Of a DNA stretch of 64,000 bases, positions 24,734-34,029 are shown one piece after another; positions within the stretch are counted from its first letter, which is position 1, and each line of letters opens with the position of its first letter. Origin of the DNA: Candidatus Bathyarchaeota archaeon (lineage in GTDB: Archaea; Thermoproteota; Bathyarchaeia; Bathyarchaeales; Bathycorpusculaceae); the NCBI GenBank assembly GCA_003164295.1, contig PLTA01000024.1:102498-166497 (forward strand), given 5' to 3'. The notes below the pieces were generated by a model. That model was given only the letters and a program-made list of their open reading frames with translations. It did not search any database and had not been told where the DNA came from. The position numbers and the translations under genes are program-made.

Positions 24734-25740
24734 TGGATGAAATAATCAGCGAAGATATTGAAAAGGTAAAGAGCACTGTTAAGGCAAAGGCTTTTGCTGG
24801 AAAGAAAGTGCTTGTTACTGGTGGCGCTGGGTTCATTGGCAGTTGGCTTTGCGATGTTCTATTAGGCTTTGGCGCTGATGTAGTAGCACTTGACGATTTG
24901 TCAACTGGAAGAAGCAAAAATATTGACCACTTAACCAAAAAGGCGTCTTTTAAATTTGTAAAATCTGATGTCTGCGCTTTCCAAAGCAATGAAAAGTTCG
25001 ATTTTATTTTTCACATGGCTGGACATGCATCGCCTGACGAGTACCAAACGCACCCAATTGAGACCTTGCAGACCAGTGCTTTAGGCAGCTTTGGAATGGC
25101 AGAGTTAGCGAGAAAAAATGATGCCACATTACTGTTTGCTTCAACTTCTGAGGTCTATGGCGACGCAGAAATTATCCCTACACCTGAGAGTTACTGGGGA
25201 AAAGTCAACCCCATCGGACCAAGGTCCTGCTATGACGAGGGAAAACGCTTCGCTGAAGCCTTACTAATGGCATACAGCAAGCAACATGGTTTGAATATGA
25301 GGATTCCGAGAATTTTTAACACCTATGGACCACGCCTAAGGGAAGATGGCCTCTATGGCAGAGCAATGTCACGTTTTATTCTGCAAGCGTTAGCTAATCA
25401 ACCCATAACTGTTTATGGTGATGGCAAGCAGACGCGGTCATTCTGTTACATAACGGATACTATAACAGGGTTAATGCTGTTGACTGCCAGCCCCAAGGCT
25501 AAATGTGAAGTTGTCAACGTAGGCAACACACAAGAAGTCACTATACTAGAGTTGGCAGAGAAAGTTAAGGAGGCAACAAAATGCAAATCAACCATAGAAT
25601 TTAACCTCCTACCCAAAGATGACCCGAAAAGACGCTGCCCAGACACAGCAAAACTGGAGAAGCTTGTTGGGTGGAAACCAACGATGAGCCTAAAGGAAGG
25701 ACTAAAAAGAACTGTAACGTGGTTCTCACAAAAGACGTAA
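24730..25740 (+). CDS. UDP-glucuronate decarboxylase (UDP-xylose synthase)-like SDR
   Basis: Probably converts UDP-glucuronate, made by Ugd, to UDP-xylose. Extended SDR: VTGGAGFIGSWLCDVLL, HMAGHASPDEYQTHP (UXS-like ASP-Y region), ASTSEVYGD, NPIGPRSCYDEGKRFAEALL (Tyr-x-x-x-Lys), RIFNTYGPRLREDG, TVYGDGKQTRSFCY, NVGNTQEVTI and DDPKRRCPDTAKLEKLVGWKP. These match UXS better than 4-epimerase: the YDEGKR and RSFCY segments are characteristic. Start chosen at ATG 24730, which overlaps the galU stop and follows GGAG. A decayed second copy of this C-terminal part lies at 26.9-27.2 kb. Confidence 0.85.
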   Translation: MMDEIISEDIEKVKSTVKAKAFAGKKVLVTGGAGFIGSWLCDVLLGFGADVVALDDLSTGRSKNIDHLTKKASFKFVKSDVCAFQSNEKFDFIFHMAGHASPDEYQTHPIETLQTSALGSFGMAELARKNDATLLFASTSEVYGDAEIIPTPESYWGKVNPIGPRSCYDEGKRFAEALLMAYSKQHGLNMRIPRIFNTYGPRLREDGLYGRAMSRFILQALANQPITVYGDGKQTRSFCYITDTITGLMLLTASPKAKCEVVNVGNTQEVTILELAEKVKEATKCKSTIEFNLLPKDDPKRRCPDTAKLEKLVGWKPTMSLKEGLKRTVTWFSQKT

Positions 25741-25800
25741 GCTGACTAAAGAGCACGCATCCAAAAAGTTTTGCTTTTCCATAAATCTTAAAAGAATACA

Positions 25801-25929
25801 TCAAAGGCTTTTGAGGTAGTCGATTATTTTTAGGTAATCTTCAGCTGATATGTACCAGCCGCTATCGCGCATTTCTTTAACTTTCGCTATTAACTTTTCT
25901 TTTTCGATTTCTTCCAAATCTTTAGCCAT
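25801..25929 (-). CDS. Possible 42-residue helical protein
   Basis: ATG 25929 to TGA 25801 encodes 42 residues, nearly all helix-forming and charged (EKEKLIAKVKEMRDSGWYIS, then AEDYLKIIDYLKSL). It could be a small real protein or the end of a broken gene, because the neighbouring 25930-26100 reads as relics on the same strand. No ribosome binding site is seen. Confidence 0.3.
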   Translation of the reverse strand: MAKDLEEIEKEKLIAKVKEMRDSGWYISAEDYLKIIDYLKSL

Positions 25930-26100
25930 GTCGTCAGAACAGGATAAGTAGGTTCATTGCCAGTCAACGAGGAAATCGAGTTTTGTCAGAGAGGTATCTA
26001 AGTCTTCCCAACAGAATAAATGAAGCCTTAAATTTACCCGTTCACCATTTGAAGATTAGGATGCACTAATGTTCCGCCGTTGAGTCATAAAATCGGGAGG
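25930..26100 (-). pseudogene. Possible remnant of a decayed gene
   Basis: Minus-strand translations show coding-like pieces in more than one frame: GTLVHPNLQMVNG, then RLHLFCWEDLDTSLTKLDFL with VDWQ and a stop at about 25946. The family is not recognised. Shifts and stops between the pieces suggest a dead gene. Confidence 0.3.
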
Positions 26101-26110
26101 TCCTTTATGA

Positions 26111-26953
26111 GTGATATCGATAATTTCAGTGATAAACAATGAACAATGTGCTAAAGAATACTTACTTCGAGCACTTAACCGTCAAAATGCCAAATACCAG
26201 AGTTTGTTGATTGACAATACGTCGGGCGACTACAAAAGTGCGGCCCAAGCTTATAATTATGCTGGCTCCAAAGCCAATGGCGATTACCTTGTATTTGTGC
26301 ATCAAGATGTGTTTTTTCCTCACAGAGACTGGTTAAAAGAAATTGAAGATTATATCTCAACCCTATCAGATGTTGGTGTTGCAGGATTAGCGGGTATGGT
26401 GAAACCACGTTTCTTGAATGAATTTGAATTGTTTTCGCGCTATTTTTTGCTTAACAAAATCGGAAATTACCGCTTATGGTTCTCTTTATATGGTCGAGGA
26501 AACTTGCTCCAAGAGACAGGTGGTCAACCAGGTCCAGGTCGAATGATATCTGAACCCGTCCCAGTTCAAACGGTTGATGAATTAATGTTGATAGTTCCTT
26601 CCAAAGTTTTTGAGGCTAACAAGTTTGATGATAAGGTATGCGATAACTGGCACCTTTATGGCGTTGATTTTTCATTGACTGTATCCAAGAAAGACTTGAA
26701 AACCTATGTTCTGCCATCCTCAGCTATTCATCATTCAGGAGGTAAAATCGATAGTTTTTATGTCCAAACTCTTAAAAAACTAATCAAGAAACACGAAACT
26801 GAAAAGATAATAAACACTACATGCGGATTAATTCCTACTAAAAAAGAGTTCATGGACTTCTTTTGGGAACATTACCCTTCCCTTGTTCCCAACATAGCTA
26901 AAAATGGTCATAAGTTCGTTTTTACTTCTTTAGGCCTGTTATGGACTTTTTGA
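26111..26953 (+). CDS. Glycosyltransferase family 2-like protein
   Basis: A 280-residue protein with a GT-A-like fold. Its N-terminal half holds ISIISVINNEQCAKEYLLRA, LLIDNTSGDY and the putative metal/nucleotide motif YLVFVHQDVFFPHRDWL (about residues 58-74), similar to the DxD region but written HQD. The C-terminal half has the acceptor region (AIHHSGGKIDSF). Only the plus strand carries it; neighbours on both sides are remnants. GGAGG at 26096-26100 supports the GTG start at 26111. It probably adds one sugar to a glycan; the donor is unknown. Confidence 0.8.
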   Translation: MISIISVINNEQCAKEYLLRALNRQNAKYQSLLIDNTSGDYKSAAQAYNYAGSKANGDYLVFVHQDVFFPHRDWLKEIEDYISTLSDVGVAGLAGMVKPRFLNEFELFSRYFLLNKIGNYRLWFSLYGRGNLLQETGGQPGPGRMISEPVPVQTVDELMLIVPSKVFEANKFDDKVCDNWHLYGVDFSLTVSKKDLKTYVLPSSAIHHSGGKIDSFYVQTLKKLIKKHETEKIINTTCGLIPTKKEFMDFFWEHYPSLVPNIAKNGHKFVFTSLGLLWTF

Positions 26954-27184
26954 CAGACCCTTTAGGCTGCACTTAAACACAGTGAACCAGTAGGCTTCAT
27001 AGCTTGTTTGTGTCGGGCAGCCTTTTAGGACGCCGTTGAAAACGGTTGAAACTCTAACAGCCGATTTGCATCTTATCGGTTTTTTGATCATATTTGCGGA
27101 TTCAAAAATAGTTACTTCATGATAATTCCCAACATTCATTGTCATCATCAAAGACGCCAATATAGCAAGACAAAGCTTGAAAGT
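26939..27184 (-). pseudogene. Remnant of a UXS/epimerase-type nucleotide-sugar gene
   Basis: On the minus strand the frame from 27160 reads NVGNYHEVTIFESANMIKK, the C-terminal block of UXS/epimerase proteins (compare NVGNTQEVTILELAEKV in the intact gene at 24.7 kb). After it, a second frame reads KRLPDTNKL and loses sense, as the family's KRRCPDTAKLEKLVGW part would if frameshifted. No N-terminal half is seen. It is a fragment of a second, decayed decarboxylase-like gene. The rest of 26954-27476 shows nothing else. Confidence 0.65.
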
Positions 27185-27476
27185 GAAATAAAAAAAAACT
27201 GTGGAAATTCAACCCTCCATTTAAAGAATATTAGACCAGTTAGAAGCTCAGAGTGAACCGACTTTAAGCCGACTTAACCAGATAAGCATCGTGCTAATTC
27301 ACCGAGATGTTTAAGTTTGACTATGAAAAATTCTTTGTTAGATAGCATTATTTCACTTTTAGACCTAAACAAACCGACTTAAGGCTTTTTAAGATAGATA
27401 GCGGGAGCACTTAATGACAAACTTCGAGGTAAAAGAAAAAATGATACATCTTTCTCAGCAACAAACAAGGGCCACA

Positions 27477-28163
27477 TTATATCTTTACGATTAAGCACTG
27501 GTTTCCCGATATTGGAATGATGGGTTCTGGTTTATCTGTGAAAAACTCGTGAAAGGCCTGCCTGACGCCGTCTGCAAAGAAGTAATCATGTGAAATAATT
27601 ATGCCACCACGGTTCATACGTGGATAGAAAAATTTCAGACATTCCAAAGTACTCTTGTAAATGTCTACATCTAGATGGACAAATGAAAATTTTGTATTTT
27701 TAACTGGGGTCGCGGTAGCTGGGAATAGCCCTTTATAGAAATATACGTTTTGGCAATCTCTAAGGGTATGTTTAACTTCTTCAAGCGAAGCAGCAAATTC
27801 CCCCTTGAAATATCGGTTATCAATTTCTTCAGTTTCAGGCAACCCTTCATAAGTATCAAAAAGATGCAGACCTTTATCGCCCTTTACCTTGCATATAAGA
27901 TAAGCTGAACCACCTTTAAACATACCTACTTCAGCAATATCGCCTTCAATCATTAAGCTATTTTGAACAGACATGACGATTTGGCATGCTTCATATGTTG
28001 CAAGCGTCAGTACAGTCTCTTTCCTGCATTAACGAATTAAATTAACAATTTTGCTTCTTTCCGTGTCTCTTAAAGAGATGACGGCCAAGTTTCGTTTATC
28101 CATTTCTTTATACAAAAAGCTGAACAAAATACCTTTTATTTTGTTTGCTGGATTCATATACAT
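27477..28163 (-). pseudogene. TylF/MycF-type O-methyltransferase gene interrupted by a TAA
   Basis: The frame is continuous from ATG 28163 to the stop at 27477 (228 codons) except for one TAA at codon 45 (28029-28031). Before it: AVISLRDTERSKIVNLIR; after it: CRKETVLTLATYEACQIVMS and IEGDIAEVGMFKGGSAYLIC (the SAM-binding glycine motif). VHLDVDIYKSTLECLKFFYP and GGIIISHDYF follow, with putative metal-binding Asp residues. The family methylates sugar hydroxyls. The ATG at 27974 would leave only the C-terminal 165 residues. One base change would restore the gene, so it is a recent loss or a sequence error. Confidence 0.75.
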
Positions 28164-28590
28164 GCAGTTATGATGAAATTACTAAGCGATTAATATATTG
28201 TTCTAGCAAAAAAGTTTTTTGATTTGATTCTTTATCGCAAAATAGAACAAACTTAACGAAAAAACGAATTGAACCAAAAGTCCTTACTTGAGTAAAAAAT
28301 GCGACTAAAGCCATTTAACAATTTTAGGACAATGCAACGCTACCTTTTGTAATTGCTTTGTAGCTTCCGCAGGTCTTTCTCATCTATAAAATTTTGTTCT
28401 CTAATGAGGATTCGAAAAGCTGAAAAACGTTAAGTTTCTAAAGATATAAAGACAGGCTAAATTAAGCATCAATTTTTATTTTAAAATAGTTTCAATATAT
28501 CAAATACATCATTGAAACTAAACATCCAGTCTCACATCGCGGAATATCGGGACAAGGCAGCGTGTGCATTATCAGATGCAAAGTTGTATC
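28164..28590. other. Gene-free AT-rich stretch
   Basis: No gene seen. A short minus-strand piece (REQNFIDEKDLRKLQSNYKR, near 28380-28420) looks coding but has no context; it may be a remnant. Confidence 0.3.
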
Positions 28591-29622
28591 TTACTTGTTA
28601 AGGTGTTGGGACCCAATCCGCCGCCAAAGTTCTATAGGGTTAATCTTCACCATATGACTGATAATTTCCTTATCTGAGACTTTTCTTATGCAGTACTTAA
28701 TTTTTAGATGTTGAGCCCACATATATCGGAAATGCTTCATATCCCACATTAAAGCCCGCCCTATTGCCCAAAACATAGGGAAATTATTGGTAAATGCAAA
28801 CCATAGTAACTGCGATAAGTCAATAGACAAAATAAGAGACAAAAATCGAAATTGATAAGGTACGCTATAATTTTTAATTGTCGTCATTATTCTATTTTTT
28901 TCCCGGTGAAAAAGAACATGCGGTAGTCTTCGAGGGGTACCAGAAACCTTGTGGTAAATAGCACATCTTGACACACAAACTACCTTGTATCGCCTTAGCC
29001 ATACCCGCCAGCAAAGATCAACATCGTCAAAGCCGAAATCATAGTTTGAATCCAGCAACCCTATTTGCCTAAGGAGATCTGTTCTGATAAATAATGCAGT
29101 TGTTCCAGCGGCGAAAATCTCCAAAGTGCCATCGCCGTATTGACCAGTATCAATTTCATTTTCTCCAAGTTGGTAGTTAAACCCACATGGATCGATGAAT
29201 GATCCGACCCCTTGAAGCCGTTTGCGGTCATCCATTAGCAATTGTTTGGAACCCGCAGCGCCAATCATCGGATCGCTTTCCATCGCATTGAACATACAAT
29301 ATAACCAGTTCTCGGTTAGTTCAGTATCATTATTTAGGAGAACAACATATGGTGTACGCCGATTCACAAGCCGAATACCAACATTATTTCCTGCTATGGG
29401 TCCAGAGTTTCCTTTGTTTTCAACAATTTTAAGTCGGGCATCTTGACCGAATCGTCTTTTTACATAGTTAACACTTCCATCAAATGATGCATTATCAACA
29501 AACACGACTTCAAAATTAGAAAAACTTTGGTTAAAAATCGAAGTCAGACATCTATCGAGAAACTGCTTACCATTGTAATTTAAAATCACAATTGAAATTA
29601 ATGGATATCCTGCATCAGCCAT
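28591..29622 (-). CDS. Glycosyltransferase family 2
   Basis: A 343-residue GT2 protein of the rhamnosyltransferase-like group. Motifs: ISIVILNYNGKQFLDRCLTS (residues 9-28), VVFVDNASFDGS, NKGNSGPIAGNNVGIR, PYVVLLNNDTEL (the DxD-type NDT), and GFDDVDLCWRVWLRRYKV (acceptor-site Glu/Asp region). The C-terminal part (about 260-343) has membrane-associated helices. It probably transfers a sugar from a nucleotide donor to a lipid-linked glycan; the rmlABCD genes nearby suggest rhamnose as one candidate. It is a single gene, with an intergenic gap on each side. Confidence 0.9.
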   Translation of the reverse strand: MADAGYPLISIVILNYNGKQFLDRCLTSIFNQSFSNFEVVFVDNASFDGSVNYVKRRFGQDARLKIVENKGNSGPIAGNNVGIRLVNRRTPYVVLLNNDTELTENWLYCMFNAMESDPMIGAAGSKQLLMDDRKRLQGVGSFIDPCGFNYQLGENEIDTGQYGDGTLEIFAAGTTALFIRTDLLRQIGLLDSNYDFGFDDVDLCWRVWLRRYKVVCVSRCAIYHKVSGTPRRLPHVLFHREKNRIMTTIKNYSVPYQFRFLSLILSIDLSQLLWFAFTNNFPMFWAIGRALMWDMKHFRYMWAQHLKIKYCIRKVSDKEIISHMVKINPIELWRRIGSQHLNK

Positions 29623-29717
29623 ATCATGTCTACCTTAGATCCATTTATACCTCAATGACGAGAAGTAAACTAAAACTTGGTCCGTATTAATTTTATGTAA
29701 ATAGGCTTGATTATTCG

Positions 29718-31898
29718 TCATTTTGCCTGATTCCGCCTTACTTTTATTACGGTTGCTAGAATTATGTAAAGAGAAACCGAAAGTATCACTACAATTGAAA
29801 CCGTCAGGGCGGCGATGTAAGTCGTCTGAGGCTCATAATATACGTCAATCGTCATGTTTCCCGTAGAATTTATGTACCAACTATTAAAGCCGTTACTGTC
29901 TTTGATATGATTTGCTAATTTGGTTCCGTTAACCGATGCCGTCCAGCCTGCAGCATAGATTTGGTTAAGTACAAGGAAATATGGCGAGGAAGAAGTGGCT
30001 TGAACTTTGTACATGCTTGGGTCATGATATGTGATTTCCATGGTAGCATTCGAGCTGTTCGCGTAAACAATTGGCATTGCGTACGCGTTCTGATACACAA
30101 TTACGTCAGAAAAATTAGCAACTTTAATTATACCCGATTGCGCAGAGAGGCGACTCAATATATCAGTCACATTGTAAGGAGCTCCCACGTTGGTGTAAAC
30201 CACAATGTATTTTATACTGAACGACCCCCAAATTTCCCCCACCTGCGAGTTGCCAGCAAGAAGCTCATTCAGAAGCAAGCTGCTGTTTGACGGTGAAATG
30301 CTAGGCAGATTATTGACCTCAGAATATATGACACCATTAACCTGTCCATAGGGACCATAGGTCGGTGAGAAATAGCCGGTATTCCCGATGTTTGCGCTTG
30401 CTCCTCCACCAGGTAGACAAAGCACAAAGTGCTCGTTATCTCCACCGACCACATTACTCCATTCCGTGTAGCCAGATGGAATCTGGTAAAGGTTCAGCTT
30501 AAGTGCGGGGCCAAAAATTGGCTTGCCCGAAGTCTGCCCTGTCCACCATGGAATACTCGCTGAAATTAATAGAATCAAAATTATTACAAAACAAACGTTG
30601 CGGAATAGATGTCTGGACCTAACTTTACCAAATTTGGTAAATGCGCGAGAAATGCCTTGGTTCGCGTATCCTATTAATAAGGCTAAACCGAGACTTGCTG
30701 GGACCAGAAAGATACTTGGCAACTCGAATATGGAACCGAATGGTATGTTGGAGACGAGATAATTTAAATTAACATATGATAGATATGAAAAAAAGAAAAA
30801 AAGGTAAGCAAGTGAGCAAAAAAGAACGCGCCTATCATGTGGCCTTAACAATATACCTATTGCAGCCAATAAAAGGGGTAAGAAAGAAAGAAATATAAGC
30901 TCTTTTGGAAAATAGGTTTCGAACTGGTAATTAAACGTACTTCCCCATAACCTGATGGGATCTATTAGCGACGAAAAATGAGAAAATTGGCTTACCATTG
31001 TAATAAAATAGTTCCCTTGATAAAAGGACAAGGCGGCTGTACGTGATGTGAAAAAGCTTAGCGCGGTTAAGACCCAAACAGACAAAGTGATTGCGGTAAG
31101 GATTAGTCCTCTTCGAATGATTTTTAGACAACCTTTGGACTCAAATAACACAAACAGAAAGCCCAACAAAGGATAAATTAAAATAAATGCTGGTTGCGCC
31201 ATAGCGATGGATAATATAATACCATTGATTAACGCATACCGTAAATCATTTGTTTCTAAGAACTTCTTGGTGGTTAAAATCATAAGTGGTAGAAGACCAT
31301 AACCGATTAAATAAAATATGTAACCCTGCATGAGCCAATTGTATACGACAGCGGTAGTCATGAAAAATAATCCAGATAAAAAGGAAGAAAGAAAACCTAA
31401 ACCAAATGATTTAGCTAAGAGGTACATGGTTATTCCGGCTAGAACAACAAGTGAAATCGACAACAACTTTATTTCAGCACCGCCAAAAAAACCGAATGGA
31501 GCCAAAGCGGCATTTAGAAGTGGGAAAAAAGGAAAACCATAATTCCCCACAGTTACGAATCCGAAGCCGTTATATGACCAAACAAACAGGAGGGAGTGGA
31601 AACCGTTAAGCGCCGCGCTGGCTGTCAACGGTATACTCCAGTCTCCTTCTGCTACGTTTCCACTACTAGTAACTACTCCAAAGAGAAAGAAGACTGAAAG
31701 AACCACATAGGTAATTGCTGCAAGTAAAAACCCGCGAATTCCATCAACAAGGACTGATGCTTTCCTTGGGCGTTCGTGCGCCAGATGAGAATCTAAGTTT
31801 GCATGAAGCTTGATTGGGAAAGACTTTAGAGTAAACGATAGGGCATCGTATCTCCCCCGGATTGATTCAAGTGGGAATCTCGTTTTCATTTTAACCAT
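29718..31898 (-). CDS. Large polytopic membrane protein, GT-C/YfhO-like
   Basis: A 726-residue protein with a cytoplasmic N-terminus, then about 12-13 membrane segments (about 55-450) and a long extracellular C-terminal domain (about 455-690) closed by a final helix and a basic tail. The first outer loop GNVAEGDWSIPLTASAALNG holds an acidic pair (Glu-Gly-Asp) where GT-C enzymes place the catalytic residue. The layout resembles YfhO or arabinofuranosyltransferase-like (DUF3367) enzymes that use polyprenyl-phosphate sugars on the outer face. Many N-x-S/T sequons lie in the outer domain. Substrate unknown. Confidence 0.7.
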   Translation of the reverse strand: MVKMKTRFPLESIRGRYDALSFTLKSFPIKLHANLDSHLAHERPRKASVLVDGIRGFLLAAITYVVLSVFFLFGVVTSSGNVAEGDWSIPLTASAALNGFHSLLFVWSYNGFGFVTVGNYGFPFFPLLNAALAPFGFFGGAEIKLLSISLVVLAGITMYLLAKSFGLGFLSSFLSGLFFMTTAVVYNWLMQGYIFYLIGYGLLPLMILTTKKFLETNDLRYALINGIILSIAMAQPAFILIYPLLGFLFVLFESKGCLKIIRRGLILTAITLSVWVLTALSFFTSRTAALSFYQGNYFITMVSQFSHFSSLIDPIRLWGSTFNYQFETYFPKELIFLSFLPLLLAAIGILLRPHDRRVLFCSLAYLFFFFSYLSYVNLNYLVSNIPFGSIFELPSIFLVPASLGLALLIGYANQGISRAFTKFGKVRSRHLFRNVCFVIILILLISASIPWWTGQTSGKPIFGPALKLNLYQIPSGYTEWSNVVGGDNEHFVLCLPGGGASANIGNTGYFSPTYGPYGQVNGVIYSEVNNLPSISPSNSSLLLNELLAGNSQVGEIWGSFSIKYIVVYTNVGAPYNVTDILSRLSAQSGIIKVANFSDVIVYQNAYAMPIVYANSSNATMEITYHDPSMYKVQATSSSPYFLVLNQIYAAGWTASVNGTKLANHIKDSNGFNSWYINSTGNMTIDVYYEPQTTYIAALTVSIVVILSVSLYIILATVIKVRRNQAK

Positions 31899-32057
31899 TG
31901 TTTAGATTCAACCGATTCGGTCGAAAACAGTTCTTCTTTCATTGATGGAATAGTTGGTAGTACATTAAAGTATACATGAATTATGCAATATCCCTCTTTA
32001 GCATGCTCAAGATATGAATTAGGAAATCATGTTGCATATCTAGCTCAATGCGGGACT

Positions 32058-32660
32058 TTATGAAATCTTCCGTGCTTTGACTATTAATTGATGCGCAAAT
32101 AGACCTTTCCAAACCCTTCCGAACCTTTTCATAAGCCTATTATAACTACCAATGTAAACTATTTCAAAGCCAGCCTCTTGAACGAATTTCTTTGTAGTGA
32201 CTAATGTAAAGAAGTGAAGATGAGTTTTATCTAGTATACCTGATTCTTGGTAGTCGAACTTTCCAAACAGAAGATTTAGCCTAATCATCCAATTCGCTAT
32301 ATTTGGCAAAGAAATGAGAAAATAACCGTCGGCATTGAGGTAATGGCGCAATCGTTGAAATGTGATCATAGGATATCGAAGATGTTCCAAAGAATCTGCA
32401 AAAATTATCGCGTCAAAGTGCCCATAACCTGCAAAGTCGTCAATGAGTTCTATATCTGAATTAATTACACAATCAAGCTTATCTCGCGCTTGATTAGCTT
32501 TGTCTTTGTCTATTTCGACACCAATAACAAAACAGTGTTTATCAGACTTTAATCGTTCGCCAAGGTAACCTGCCCCACACCCAACATCTAATACTCTCCA
32601 ACCATTCTCCACCAAGTGGTAAATCTCCTCGTTATAAGTAACCATCTTATTGGAGTTCAT
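32058..32660 (-). CDS. Class I SAM-dependent methyltransferase (MetW-like)
   Basis: A 200-residue methyltransferase: motif I VLDVGCGAGYLGERL (residues 19-33), the acidic end of strand 2 VIGVEIDKDKANQAR, motif III FDAIIFADSLEHLRYP (about 87-102) and a late ADGYFLISLPNIANWMIR. The family resembles MetW-like proteins in polysaccharide clusters, which methylate sugars or capping groups. The C-terminal KTHLHFF segment is common in them. No close partner gene; both neighbours are glycosyltransferase genes on the same strand. Confidence 0.85.
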   Translation of the reverse strand: MNSNKMVTYNEEIYHLVENGWRVLDVGCGAGYLGERLKSDKHCFVIGVEIDKDKANQARDKLDCVINSDIELIDDFAGYGHFDAIIFADSLEHLRYPMITFQRLRHYLNADGYFLISLPNIANWMIRLNLLFGKFDYQESGILDKTHLHFFTLVTTKKFVQEAGFEIVYIGSYNRLMKRFGRVWKGLFAHQLIVKARKIS

Positions 32661-32734
32661 GTTTTATTTATCCCCAAATTTATTTTCAGTGTCCTTTTGC
32701 GTGTAGTTCGAAACATGGTTTTCCCATTTTTTAC

Positions 32735-33769
32735 TCATATTATAAACTTACCCGTAAGCCATTCTCTAAGAATATTAATCTTTAAACTTTTCTTAATCAT
32801 CTCTTTTTGAATGACATCATCATTCACAACTCGTATTTTCTGGGTCTTAGCGCGTAAGTATGAGGCGCTTTTAACGTGCGTGATGTTCCATGTAACCGAC
32901 CTTACCAACGCTAAACTCATATCAATTCTTCTTATAGCCAAATAAAAAAACATTTCACCCGACAAAATTGCAATATATTGAGGAAGTATTCTGACAAGTG
33001 TTGAGGTTGAATAATTCTTTAGCAGAGTCCTCAGAATATTCTTTTCAGCCAAGAACCTTATGCCACCCCGATCAAAAACAGATCTCACAGTTACCGAACC
33101 TTTATGATAGCAGATAGCAAATGGGTTGACTACTACTTTATAGCCTGCCAATTTAACCCGCCAACAAAGGTCTATGTCTTCATAAAGTGCAAAGTATTCA
33201 GGATCGAAACCGCCAACCTTGTCAAAAACTTCGTGCTTTATAAGGGATGGGCAACCATAGGCAAAAAAAACGGTTGTCTCAAAATCCCATTGTGTTTTAT
33301 CTATATCGTTTGCGCCTCTCGGTACACCAAAACAAAGAATATCAAGTTCACCACCGACATTATCAATGATTTTAGTTCGTCTGTTGTTAACATCAAGCTT
33401 CAAGGTTTTCGACGCACAGACGGCAATCGAGGGGTCAGACTCTACCATTTTCACCATCTCCTTGATTAAGTTGGAGTCAACCTCCATGTCGTTGGCCACG
33501 AAGAGTAGATAATCGCCAGATGCATGCTGAGCTGCGATGTCACAACCTTTAGAAAAACCCACATTTGTCTCATTTTTGAAAATTTTAAATTCAGGAAAAT
33601 GGTTTTTCAAGAAATCAAAACTTCCATCGGTAGAGCCATTATCTAGAATAATCACTTCGTAGTTGCTGTAATCTAATTCCTTGACTGACGATAAGAATTG
33701 CTCCAGAAGGCTCTTGCCATTATAGGTCAAAATAATTACGCTTACCTTTTTTACCTGTGAACTTGCCAT
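32735..33769 (-). CDS. Glycosyltransferase family 2
   Basis: A 344-residue GT2: VSVIILTYNGKSLLEQFLSS (residues 9-28), VIILDNGSTDGSFDFLK, NVGFSKGCDIAAQHASGDYL, FVANDMEVDSNLIKEMV (the N-D-x-E metal region) and LYEDIDLCWRVKLAGYKV. It resembles the neighbouring family members at 28.6 and 36.0 kb in layout, including a hydrophobic C-terminal region (about 262-300) and a basic tail. Those three look like paralogues adding successive sugars. Donor and acceptor are unknown. Confidence 0.9.
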   Translation of the reverse strand: MASSQVKKVSVIILTYNGKSLLEQFLSSVKELDYSNYEVIILDNGSTDGSFDFLKNHFPEFKIFKNETNVGFSKGCDIAAQHASGDYLLFVANDMEVDSNLIKEMVKMVESDPSIAVCASKTLKLDVNNRRTKIIDNVGGELDILCFGVPRGANDIDKTQWDFETTVFFAYGCPSLIKHEVFDKVGGFDPEYFALYEDIDLCWRVKLAGYKVVVNPFAICYHKGSVTVRSVFDRGGIRFLAEKNILRTLLKNYSTSTLVRILPQYIAILSGEMFFYLAIRRIDMSLALVRSVTWNITHVKSASYLRAKTQKIRVVNDDVIQKEMIKKSLKINILREWLTGKFII

Positions 33770-34029
33770 TTAAACCACCATTTTTTTAGCAGGCGCTTGC
33801 CAACGACTGTCCCAATACTGGAAGAACACTTGAAAGGGTCAAATTTAGCTATTAACAGGGTATGCATAAGAGATTAGCCTTCATTTCGTTACAGCGGTAA
33901 TTGCAATCTTCAAGATATAAGTTCTCATTAGATGATTGAGGAAGGAGAGAGCACATATTTGCAGATTGTTCAAATTGACAGTTATTTGATTAAAATTCCA
34001 GTTTTGCAAACATTTAACGTGCAACCCAA

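Noticed and set aside
24528..24989. 153-residue minus-strand frame
   Set aside because: Lies across the galU/uxs junction as an antisense reading of both.
27240..27400. Repeated ccgactt words as an operator or array
   Set aside because: Only three loose copies at irregular distances, near a decayed gene; not enough to support a repeat.
33104..33469. 121-residue plus-strand frame
   Set aside because: Antisense shadow of a GT2 gene with clear motifs on the other strand.
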